64,000 nt of DNA, taken from contig CM056388.1 in assembly GCA_029718625.1 (NCBI GenBank), positions 2,118,411-2,182,410 on the forward strand. The letters run 5' to 3'. The notes under the pieces are model-generated. The model had not been told where the DNA came from. It searched no databases and saw only the letters and a list, made by a program, of their open reading frames with translations. The stretch's first letter is position 1; each line of letters begins with the position of its first letter. Source of the stretch: Synaphobranchus kaupii. Lineage: Eukaryota > Chordata > Actinopteri > Anguilliformes > Synaphobranchidae. Of this stretch, positions 47,130 through 58,700 are shown one piece after another. A program made the position numbers and the translations under genes.

Positions 47130-48969
47130 TTGTCTGTGTGTGCCTGTGTGTGTGTGTGTGTGTGCCTGTGTGTATGTGTGTGTGTGTGTGTTTGTCTCAT
47201 ATAGAAAATAATATTTGTATATGGCATGCCCTACAGTAACTGTTTCTTGTGAAGGAGTACTTGAAATTACAATGAATCCAGTAATCCACTGATTACCATG
47301 TTATTTTTCAATTGTACATATTTGAAGTGAACCCGATGTAACAGAAATAAGCTGGTTGAGATATTCCAAATCTGAGTTCATATCTCTCACCTAATTTAAC
47401 TTTAGGGGAACAGAGAGAGAATATCTCACCTCCCACACACAAGTATACACACACAAACTTTTGTGGAGAAGGACAAGTGTGTTTTCACCTGTAATTCTGT
47501 AAGAAGTGGTACGAAAAGCGGCAGTCATGCATTTCCCATCTGAAGCCTTGGCTATTCCCACCCGGAAAATCCTGCTTTATGAATAAATTCCCATCTGGGC
47601 TGGGAGCGAGCTGTGCCATCATGACCTCGCCCACAATTAGACTGGCATGACAGGTTTATCTTAATTTTCTGCGTGTCCATGGGGTAGTCTGTGGTTTGAA
47701 GCACAAATCAAATCCTTAATCCACATGTTAATCAGATGCTCCTCCGGGAAGATTATTGTCGGGGTGGGGGGGTTTAAATAAATAATATAACTATTAAATA
47801 AAATTATAACTATGTTTTAAAAAAAAAAAAAATTTAAACTACGTCAACAGCACAAAGAAATGGCTTGTGGGTCTGGAGTACAATTGGAGACAGTGACAGG
47901 TGACTTTAAGGTCTGATTCATTTTTGACACATATGCTCAATATATTACTATATACATAACATACTGTACAAATATACATCACTATATACATAACATTTGC
48001 TGGTGGATATTGCACAAAAGCAGCAAGTTCACGTGCAAACCCCTCCCCCCGCACGCACACACACACACACGCACGCACGTGCGCACACACACACACACAC
48101 ACACACACGCACGCACACACACGCAGTACTCATCACATAAAACTACACCCAGCAACTAATTCAGTCCTTCCCTTACGGTCACCAAATTCCACAGCCCCCT
48201 TTATGAGTCTAGCTAGCCAATGTTAAAATAGTGAGTTTAAAATGTCTTTAGCATATGTCAAACCAAATGCATGCATGCAATTACTAATAGCGTTCACGTG
48301 ACAAGTGCAGTGTTTAACATGATAGATTTGGTGTGCATGTTTATGGAAATTGTGGATAGAATGTATTTTTTTCACTTGACCTACTGCAAACACTCTCAAA
48401 TATAATCAGAATAAAATCAGTATTTACTCATAATTGTGAGCTCTGGCCAGTCCTACTCTTTATCTGCTATCCTTATATTGCCCACATAAATACAAGAGCA
48501 CAGTATAACGGTTTTCTTTGTAGATGAATATACGGGTATGCCACAAGTGCGATGGTTTTGTAAGTTGACTGCATTCATCCTCTGGGAGGTATAACAATCC
48601 CATGGGGCCGTTCTCTTTAACACCACTCACCACACGCTGTGGTTCACTGAGACGGGCCTTCTGGAAGTTTCCATCCAAACAACAGCACTGAACTGCATGC
48701 CAATTTCCACTTGCTCTCTCACCCGCTTTGTTTTAGGTCTTGTTCTATTCTCAGCAATCACAATAATTACAAACCGCACAATGTACTTTACAAACGTATA
48801 CAAACAGGCTGTGGATGTGAGAGAATTCCCAGCGCTCCTCCTGAGCCGTCTTTTCCTTTTCTTTTTTTTCCCAAGCGTACACTGAAATGGATTGGCACTC
48901 TTTCCATCGCATTTTGTTTGCTTGTTAATAGAAAAATGAGAAATACCCACAATCCCCTGTGCCCCCAGA
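46065..48969. other. Unique DNA with microsatellites
   Basis: A poly-G run lies at 46336-46363, GT repeats at 47101-47193, an A run at 47818-47833 and CA repeats at 48055-48122. A weak protein-like signal was sought on both strands without success. Confidence 0.5.
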
Positions 48970-49166
48970 ATTAAATTACATTTTAGGCATTTAGCGGATC
49001 CTCTTATCCAGTCTCTCTGTCTTACACAGTTTCCATTCTTTACTCGCAATCCATGTGTACAGCTGGCTACTCAGGTTAAGTACCTCAGGGGTACTGTGGA
49101 ATATAAGGTTCCTGGATATCTAACCTACAGCTTTGGAGTTAGAACCCCGCTTCCATAAGCATTATA
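48970..49166 (-). mobile_element. tRNA-derived fish SINE, minus strand, at array edge
   Basis: Minus-strand order: head GGAGGCAGTGTAGTATAATG, B-box-like GGTTAGATATCC, TACTTAACCTG, then CTGGATAAGAGGATCCGCTAAATG. Its 5' terminal bases GGAGGCAGTGTA are the same as part of every unit of the 38-bp array that begins here. Confidence 0.75.
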
Positions 49167-52100
49167 CTACACTGCCTCCACTACAAGCTTACCCTATAGC
49201 GTACGTACACTGCCTCTACTACAAGTTTACCCTGTAGCGTACGTACACTGCCTCTACTACAAGCTTACCCTGTAGCGTACGTACACTGCCTCTACTACAA
49301 GCTTACCCTGTAGCGTACGTACACTGCCTCTACTACAAGCTTACCCTGTAGCGTACGTACACTGACTCCACTACAAGCTTACCCTGTAGTGTACGTACAC
49401 TGCCTCTACTACAAGCTTACCCTGTAGCGTACGTACACTGCCTCCACTACAAGCTTACCCTGTAGCGTACGTACACTGCCTCCACTACAAGCTTACCCTG
49501 TAGCGTACGTACACTGCCTCTACTACAAGCTTACCCTGTAGCGTACGTACACTGCCTCTACTACAAGCTTACCCTGCACCGTATGTACACTGCCTCTACT
49601 ACAAGCTTACCCTGTAGCGTACGTACACTGCCTCTACTACAAGCTTACCCTGTAGCGTACGTACACTGCCTCCACTACAAGCTTACCCTGTAGCGTACGT
49701 ACACTGCCTCTACTACAAGCTTACCCTGTAGCGTACGTACACTGCCTCTACTACAAGCTTACCCTGTAGCGTACGTGCACTGCCTCTACTACAAGCTTAC
49801 CTTGTAGCGTACGTACACTGCCTCTACTACAAGCTTACGCTGTAGCGTACGTACACTGCCTCTACTACAAGCTTACCCTGTAGCGTACGTACACTGCCTC
49901 TACTACAAGCTTATCCTGTAGCGTACGTACACTGCCTCCACTACAAGCTTACCCTGTAGCGTACGTGCACTGCCTCTACTACAAGCTTACGCTGTAGCGT
50001 ACGTACACTGCCTCTACTACAAGCTTACCCTGCACCGTATGTACACTGCCTCTACTACAAGCTTACCCTGTAGCGTACGTACACTGCCTCCACTACAAGC
50101 TTACCCTGTAGCGTACGTACACTGCCTCTACTACAAGCTTACCCTGTAGCGTACGTACACTGCCTCTACTACAAGCTTACCCTGTAGCGTACGTACACTG
50201 CCTCTACTACAAGCTTACCCTGTAGCGTACGTACACTGCCTCTACTACAAGCTTACCCTGTAGCGTAGTACACTGCCTCTACTACAAGCTTACCCTGTAG
50301 CGTACGTACACTGCCTCTACTACAAGCTTACCCTGTAGCGTACGTACACTGCCTCTACTACAAGCTTACCCTGTAGCGTACGTACACTGCCTCTACTACA
50401 AGCTTACCCTGTAGCGTACGTACACTGCCTCTACTACAAGCTTACCCTGTAGCGTACGTACACTGCCTCTACTACAAGCTTACCCTGTAGCGTACGTACA
50501 CTGCCTCTACTACAAGCTTACCCTGTAGCGTACGTGCACTGCCTCTACTACAAGCTTACGCTGTAGCGTACGTACACTGCCTCTACTACAAGCTTACCCT
50601 GTAGCGTACGTACACTGCCTCTACTACAAGCTTACCCTGTAGCGTACGTACACTGCCTCTACTACAAGCTTACCCTGTAGCGTACGTACACTGCCTCCAC
50701 TACAAGCTTACCCTGTAGCATACGTACACTGCCTCTACTACAAGCTTACCCTGTAGCGTACGTACACTGCCTCCACTACAAGCTTACCCTGTAGCGTACG
50801 TACACTGCCTCTACTACAAGCTTACCCTGTAGCGTACGTACACTGCCTCCACTACAAGCTTACCCTGTAGCGTACGTACACTGCCTCTACTACAAGCTTA
50901 CCCTGTAGCGTACGTACACTGCCTCCACTACAAGCTTACCCTGTAGCGTACGTACACTGCCTCCTCTACAAGCTTACCCTGTAGCGTACGTACACTGCCT
51001 CTACTACAAGCTTACCCTGTAGCGTACGTACACTGCCTCCTCTACAAGCTTACCCTGTAGCGTACGTACACTGCCTCTACTACAAGCTTACCCTGTAGCG
51101 TACGTACACTGCCTCTACTACAAGCTTACCCTGTAGCGTACGTACACTGCCTCCACTACAAGCTTACCCTGTAGCGTACGTACACTGCCTCTACTACAAG
51201 CTTACCCTGTAGCGTACGTACACTGCCTCCACTACAAGCTTACCCTGTAGCGTACGTACACTGCCTCCTCTACAAGCGTACCCTGTAGCGTACGTACACT
51301 GCCTCCTCTACAAGCTTACCCTGTAGCGTACGTACACTGCCTCCACTACAAGCTTACCCTGTAGCGTACGTACACTGCCTCTACTACAAGCTTACCCTGT
51401 AGTGTACGTACACTGCCTCCACTACAAGCTTACCTTGTAGCGTATGTACACTGCCTCCTCTACAAGCTTACCCTGTAGCGTATGTACACTGCCTCTACTA
51501 CAAGCTTACCCTGTAGCGTACGTACACTGCCTCCTCTACAAGCTTACCCTGTAGCGTATGTACACTGCCTCTACTACAAGCTTACCCTGTAGCGTACGTA
51601 CACTGCCTCTACTACAAGCTTACCCTGTAGCGTACGTACACTGCCTCTACTACAAGCTTACCCTGTAGCGTACGTACACTGCCTCCACTACAAGCTTACC
51701 CTGTAGCGTACGTACACTGCCTCTACTACAAGCTTACCCTGCACCGTACGTACACTGCCTCCACTACAAGCTTACCCTGTAGCGTACGTACACTGCCTCT
51801 ACTACAAGCTTACCCTGTAGCGTACGTACACTGCCTCTACTACAAGCTTACCCTGTAGCGTACGTACACTGCCTCCACTACAAGCGTACCCTGTAGCGTA
51901 CGTACACTGCCTCTACTACAAGCTTACCCTGTAGCGTACGTACACTGCCTCCACTACAAGCTTACCCTGTAGCGTACGTACACTGCCTCTACTACAAGCT
52001 TACCCTGTAGCGTACGTACACTGCCTCTACTACAAGCTTACCCTGTAGCGTACGTACACTGCCTCTACTACAAGCTTACCCTGTAGCGTACGTACACTGC

Positions 52101-52335
52101 CTCCACTACAAGCTTACCCTGTAGCGTACATACACTGCCTCCACTACAAGCTTACCCTGTAGCGTACGTACACTGCCTCCTCTACAAGCTTACCCTGTAG
52201 CGTACGTACACTGCCTCTACTACAAGCTTACCCTGTAGCGTACATACACTGCCTCCACTACAAGCTTACCCTGTAGCATACGTACACTGCCTCCACTACA
52301 AGCTTACCCTGTAGCGTACGTACACTGCCTCTACC
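49160..52335. repeat. 38-bp minisatellite, left arm, about 83 units
   Basis: The unit is TACTACAAGCTTACCCTGTA plus GCGTACGTACACTGCCTC. Most units carry a HindIII site (AAGCTT) and the palindrome GTACGTAC. Variants CCTCT, CCTCC, CTCCTCTAC, GCACCGTATG, GTGCACTG and TTACGCTG are scattered. The GCACCGTATG variant recurs 456 bp (12 units) apart at 49573 and 50029. Confidence 0.97.
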
Positions 52336-54687
52336 AGCAAGAAACTTGATTTTGAAACTTTCGATTTCTGTGTTATCAATTTCCATATAAACTGTTGTGT
52401 TTATTTTACGATTTCCAAAAATCATAAACTTTGTTTTGTTCAGGTTTAATGATAACTTATTTGAATTGAACCAACATTTTAATTTCAACATTTCATACTT
52501 AACCACATCTAAAACCTGCTGCAAATCCTCTCCAGAACAAAAGATATTTGTATCATCTGCAAAAACAATCAATTTCAACACATCAGAAACCTTCACAATG
52601 TCATTAATGTATAAAATAAACAATTTAGGTCCCAAGACTGACCCCTGTGGGACACCAAAGGTAATGTTTGAGCATGTGGACTTGTAACTACCCAACTGCT
52701 TCCTATTCTGAATGTAGCTTTGCAGCCATTTATGTGCTACACCTCTAACACCATATATATCCATCTTTTTAATTAAAATCTCATGGTCAATTGTATCAAA
52801 CGCTTTCTTTAAATCAATAAAAATTCCTACACCATATTTTTTTCTGTCTACACAACCTGTTATTTCCTCGATAAGCTCCATTAATGCCATTGAAGTAGAT
52901 CTGGATGATCTGAAACCATATTGACTGTCCATTAGTATATTGTGTTTGTCAATGAATGTATCAAGTCTTTCAACATAAAGCTTTTCCAATATCTTTAAAA
53001 ACTGTGGTAATAATGAAACTGGTCTGTAATTAGTGAAATTATGTTTGTCACCAGCTTTAAAAAGAGGAATAACTTTTGCAATTTTCATTTTAGCCGGGAA
53101 TATTCCTGCTTCAAATGACAAATTGCATATATGACAAAGTGGAGTTGCAATTCCATCAATTACCTTCTTTATTAAAGCCATATCTATATCATCCCCATCT
53201 AAGGAAGTTTTATTTAAGCATTTCTTTACTATATCTATAATTTCTTTATTATCCACAGTTCCCAAGGAGAGTGAATCAGAGTTTCTCTCTCCACAGTACT
53301 GTTCAGCAGATGTCACATCCACATCCTTTATTTCATTCGCTAGTTTAGGACCCACACTTACAAAAAAGTTGTTAAATTCATCCACCACATCCTTCATAAT
53401 TGTAATTTTCCTGTCCTTGTCTATGAAATGATCAGGATAAGATAGGCTAGACGGTTTATTTCTAATAATATTATTTAATATATTCCATATTCCTTTAACA
53501 TTGTTTTTATTTTTATCTAATAGTTTAGTATAGTAATCCTTTTTACATATCGTCATAATGTTTGTTAGCTTATTTTTATATTTCTTATATTTTAACTCTG
53601 CCACTTTCGTTTTGTATTTAATAAATATCTTATATAGATTATTCTTTTTTTTGCATGCATTTTGTAGTCCCTTTGTCATCCACTGATTTTCTGCATATTT
53701 ACTCTTGATACTCTACTACTTTATTGGACAATTTTTGTCATATAGATCTTTAAATGTCTCTAAAAATAACTCATACGCTTTATCAATATTTGTTTCTTCA
53801 CATATACTGTTCCAGTTCAATTTCAGTAATTCTTCTCTAAAAACAGATATTGATTCCTCAGTTCTAATTCTTTTATATTTTATTTCCTTTAACTCCTTCC
53901 TATTATTATAGTTACACTTATATATTATAAACACAGGTAAATGGTCGCTAATATCGCTGATGATTAGTCCACTCATGTTGTTATCCATATTGTTTGTAAA
54001 TATATTATCTATTAAGGAGGCACTATGGGTTGTTATCCTGCTTGGCTTTGTAATTGTTGGATAGAGACTCATACTATACATAAGTTCTAAAAAATAATTT
54101 GTCAATTTATGTCCCTTTGGATTCAACAAATCAATATTGAAGTCTCCACATACATAATTAACCTTTTGTGTAGTTGTTGTAACCAGCCTTTCCATATTAG
54201 ACATAAATATGTCTATGCTGGATCCTGGTTTCCTATACACACAGCTGACAATCATATTCTTCATTCTCTCCATACTTATCTCTATTGTAATGCATTCCAT
54301 CACATCATCAATGACCATTGACATACATTCAAACACCTTATAAGTAAGTCCTTCATCAACAAACAAAGCTACACCACCACCATTCCCCTTTTCTCTGCTT
54401 ATGTGGTGAAAACCATATCCATGAAGACTGAAATCAGAACCCCTGTTTGTGTTAATCCATGTTTCTGAAATTGCTATGATGCTGAAAGGCTTTTTAAACT
54501 GTCCCAGGTATTCTTTTATGTTTTGGAAATTAGCAAATAAACTTCTACTGTTGATATGGATAATAGATATACCATGTTCATAATTTATATTTATATTATA
54601 TTGTTGATCAGTATAATAACAGAAATTTATATTGATGTTATTTAGGAGATTTTGATCTGGATCTAAATCCTGTTGAAGTTCAAACAT
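52336..54687 (-). pseudogene. LINE ORF2: endonuclease plus reverse transcriptase, broken
   Basis: ORF2 codes for the nicking endonuclease and reverse transcriptase used in target-primed reverse transcription. The first part (54687-53716, 323 residues) is an APE-type endonuclease with N46, E75 (SETW), D182 and N184 (GDFN), D227 and D248-H249 (SDH). It ends in two adjacent in-frame TAG codons at 53716-53718 and 53713-53715. The same frame then continues from 53712. Counting from ATG 53679, RT motifs follow: YRPVSLLP 218-225, FIDLKKAFD 287-295, GVPQGSVLGP 342-351 and FADD 373-376. The family sequence stops at about residue 448 (52336), and the frame then runs into array sequence. All endonuclease and palm residues look intact, so the double stop and the 3' loss are the disabling changes. 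Confidence 0.85.
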
Positions 54688-54783
54688 GATTACAATAATG
54701 TGTACATGCGTGAAGTAGTGCTTTCAACATTTTTAATTTGGCTGTGAAATTAATATACCGTTTTGAGCGAGCATAGGGTGGAC

Positions 54784-55485
54784 TCAGTCTTTATCAAATC
54801 TTTCAAGCTGTTCTATGCTCCTGATGCACATCCCACTGGCATTTTCTGGAGCCCCTTGTGGTTTTATAAAAACCTTGCAGTTGACAGTCCAAGTTGTCTG
54901 AATCTTGCCTTGTTTTCTAAGTTGTCTCGCTTTCCATGGTATATCCGCATTCTTCTTAGTGAGGTGCTCATTAATAAAAACATTTGTGCCCTTCAGTTTC
55001 CTCCCCTGCTTAAGTAGATCAACTTTATGTTTTCTATTAACAAAACGGATTATTATGGTTGGCTTGACAGGCTTGTCTTTTTGTTTTCTAGCAGGTAGTG
55101 TGTGGCAGGCCTCAATGTTGTTCATATGAATGTCAATGTTTTTTTCACGTAGGAATGCCGTTACCTGTTCTTCTGTTGTCTCCTCATGATCCGGACTGGT
55201 CTCCGACTCAGAGCCTTTCACTGCGTGAAGGTAGCTCCGTGGTTTAATAGCCAGACCAGATATCAAAACATCGTTCAGTCTCGAATATTGCTCCAAGTCA
55301 CTTACGCGAGTTTCTAGGGACTCGATTTTCTTTTCCTGCTCCATGTTCCGCTTTTTGAGTAACTTGATTTCCTTCAGCAGATCCGTTATGACGGTCTGTT
55401 GCTTCGACATGGCAGCCAAAACAGTTGACATCATATTCACTGATGTTTTTAATTCATCCTTTTGCAGTTGTTTCATAGCCGCCAT
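54784..55485 (-). CDS. LINE ORF1 protein
   Basis: ORF1 gives 233 residues from ATG 55485 (MAAMKQLQK), or 250 from an upstream ATG at 55536. The 55485 start is preferred because the first 17 residues look like leader sequence. Counted from the longer form, residues 50-85 form a coiled coil (LLKEIKLLKKRNMEQEKKIE and onward to LEQYSRLNDVL), as used for ORF1 trimers. Residues about 115-225 look like an RNA-binding RRM-like fold, with PTIIIRFVNRKHKVDLLK and GTNVFINEHLT. ORF1 proteins bind the LINE RNA and act as chaperones in the ribonucleoprotein. The frame is intact although ORF2 is not, which suggests recent insertion. The ORF2 start is 96 bp downstream. Confidence 0.75.
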   Translation of the reverse strand: MAAMKQLQKDELKTSVNMMSTVLAAMSKQQTVITDLLKEIKLLKKRNMEQEKKIESLETRVSDLEQYSRLNDVLISGLAIKPRSYLHAVKGSESETSPDHEETTEEQVTAFLREKNIDIHMNNIEACHTLPARKQKDKPVKPTIIIRFVNRKHKVDLLKQGRKLKGTNVFINEHLTKKNADIPWKARQLRKQGKIQTTWTVNCKVFIKPQGAPENASGMCIRSIEQLERFDKD

Positions 55486-55752
55486 CCTGGATAACGTCCC
55501 GTAGCCGATATTTGCTTGGGGTTCAAAAAGAACCAACCTGGTTTGCGTCCTGGTTTGCGTCCATGCAGTGGTCGGTCCCCCGGCCGCTGGTTGTTTTCAC
55601 TACGTTCAATGAAACCTTGCCGTCTTTTGATCAAAGGCACTTCCACTGGGTCATTATCTTCGGCCCCAGTGGCTCCGCTGCACTGCCGGCTCTGCAGTTC
55701 GCCGTGCTGCTGCTTTCCAATCCCGGAAGTCCGCAGTGTCTGCTCGTTTTTT

Positions 55753-58700
55753 AGTGTACGTACACTGCCTCCACTAAAAGCTTACCCTGTAGTGTACGTA
55801 CACTGCCTCCACTACAAGCTTACCCTGTAGCGTACGTACACTGCCTCCACTACAAGCTTACCCTGTAGTGTACGTACACTGCCTCCACTACAAGCGTACC
55901 CTGTAGCGTACGTACACTGCCTCTACTACAAGCGTACCCTGTAGCGTACGTACACTGCCTCCACTACAAGCTTACCCTGTAGTGTACGTACACTGCCTCC
56001 ACTACAAGCTTACCCTGTAGCGTACGTACACTGCCTCCACTACAAGCTTACCCTGTAGCGTACGTACACTGCCTCCTCTACAAGCGTACCCTGTAGCGTA
56101 CGTACACTGCCTCTACTACAAGCTTACCCTGTAGCGTACGTACACTGCCACTACTACAAGCTTACCCTGTAGCGTACGTACACTGCCTCTACTACAAGCG
56201 TACCCTGTAGCGTACGTACACTGCCTCCACTACAAGCTTACCTTGTAGCGTACGTACACTGCCTCTACTACAAGCTTACCCTGTAGCGTACGTACACTGC
56301 CTCCACTACAAGCTTACCCTGTAGCGTACGTACACTGCCTCCACTACAAGCTTACCCTGTAGCGTACGTACACTGCCTCTACTACAAGCTTACCCTGTAG
56401 CGTACGTACACTGCCTCCACTACAAGCTTACCCTGTAGTGTACGTACACTGCCTCCACTACAAGCGTACCCTGTAGCGTACGTACACTGCCTCTACTACA
56501 AGCTTACCCTGTAGCGTACGTACACTGCCTCCACTACAAGCTTACCCTGTAGCGTACGTACACTGCCTCCACTACAAGCTTACCCTGTAGCGTACGTACA
56601 CTGCCTCTACTACAAGCTTACCCTGTAGCGTACATACACTGCCTCCACTACAAGCTTACCCTGTAGCGTACGTACACTGCCTCTACTACAAGCTTACCCT
56701 GTAGCGTACATACACTGCCTCCACTACAAGCTTACCCTGTAGTGTACGTACACTGCCTCCACTACAAGCTTACCCTGTAGCGTACGTACACTGCCTCTAC
56801 TACAAGCTTACCCTGTAGCGTACGTACACTGCCTCTACTACAAGCTTACCCTGTAGCGTACGTACACTGCCTCCTCTACAAGCTTACCCTGTAGCGTACG
56901 TACACTGCCTCCTCTACAAGCTTACCCTGTAGCGTACGTACACTGCCTCTACTACAAGCTTACCCTGTAGCGTACGTACACTGCCTCTACTACAAGCTTA
57001 CCCTGTAGCGTACGTACACTGCCTCTACTACAAGCTTACCCTGTAGCGTACGTACACTGCCTCCACTACAAGCTTACCCTGTAGCGTACGTACACTGCCT
57101 CTACTACAAGCTTACCCTTTAGCGTACGTACAGTGCCTCCACTACAAGCTTACCCTGTAGCGTACGTACACTGCCTCCACTACAAGCTTACCCTGTAGTG
57201 TACGTACACTGCCTCCACTACAAGCTTACCCTGTAGCGTACGTACACTGCCTCCACTACAAGCTTACCTTGTAGCGTACGTACACTGCCTCCTCTACAAG
57301 CTTACCCTGTAGCGTACGTACACTGCCTCCACTACAAGCTTACCTTGTAGCGTACGTACACTGCCTCTACTACAAGCTTACCCTGTAGCGTACGTACACT
57401 CCCTCCACTACAAGCTTACCCTGTAGCGTACGTACACTGCCTCTACTACAAGCTTACCCTGTAGCGTACGTACACTGCCTCCTCTACAAGCTTACCCTGT
57501 AGCGTACGTACACTGCCTCCTCTACAAGCTTACCCTGTAGCGTACATACACTGCCTCTACTACAAGCTTACCCTGTAGTGTACGTACACTGCCTCCACTA
57601 CAAGCTTACCCTGTAGCGTACGTACACTGCCTCTACTACAAGCTTACCCTGTAGCGTACGTACACTGCCTCCACTACAAGCTTACCCTGTAGCATACGTA
57701 CACTGCCTCTACTACAAGCTTACCCTGTAGCGTACGTACACTGCCTCCACTACAAGCTTACCTTGTAGCGTACGTACACTGCCTCCTCTACAAGCTTACC
57801 CTGTAGCGTACGTACACTGCCTCTACTACAAGCTTACCCTGTAGCGTACGTACACTGCCTCCACTACAAGCTTACCCTGTAGCATACGTACACTGCCTCT
57901 ACTACAAGCTTACCCTGTAGCGTACGTACACTGCCTCCACTACAAGCTTACCTTGTAGCGTACGTACACTGCCTCCTCTACAAGCTTACCCTGTAGCGTA
58001 CGTACACTGCCTCCACTACAAGCTTACCTTGTAGCGTACATACACTGCCTCCACTACAAGCTTACCCTGTAGCATACGTACACTGCCTCCACTACAAGCT
58101 TACCCTGTAGCGTACGTACACTGCCTCTACTACAAGCTTACCCTGTAGCGTACGTACACTGCCTCTACTACAAACTTACCCTGTAGCGTACGTACACTGC
58201 CTCTACTACAAGCTTACCCTGTAGCGTACGTACACTGCCTCCACTACAAGCTTACCCTGTAGCGTACGTACACTGCCTCCACTACAAGCTTACCCTGTAG
58301 CATACGTACACTGCCTCTACTACAAACTTACCCTGTAGCGTACGTACACTGCCTCTACTACAAGCTTACCCTGTAGTGTACGTACACTGCCTCTACTACA
58401 AGCTTACCCTGTAGCATACGTACACTGCCTCCACTACAAGCTTACCCTGTAGCGTACGTACACTGCCTCCACTACAAGCTTACCCTGTAGCGTACGTACA
58501 CTGCCTCCACTACAAGCTTACCCTGTAGTGTACGTACACTGCCTCTACTACAAGCTTACCCTGTAGCGTACGTACACTGCCTCCTCTACAAGCTTACCCT
58601 GTAGCATACGTACACTGCCTCCACTACAAGCTTACCCTGTAGCGTACGTACACTGCCTCTACTACAAGCGTACCCTTTAGCGTACGTACACTGCCTCTAC

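Larger units (their letters stand above)
52336..55752 (-). mobile_element. LINE inserted in the 38-bp array, 3'-truncated
   Basis: Minus-strand order: a 5' UTR of about 220-270 bp with a duplicated GGACGCAAACCA motif, ORF1, a 96-bp gap, then ORF2 with endonuclease and reverse transcriptase. The 5' end is present, but ORF2 breaks off after the RT palm, with no thumb, C-terminal domain, 3' UTR or tail. The array resumes on the other side with about 16 bp of a unit missing. LINEs usually lose the 5' end, so this arrangement is unusual. The clade is not assigned (jockey/CR1/L2/I-like). Confidence 0.85.
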
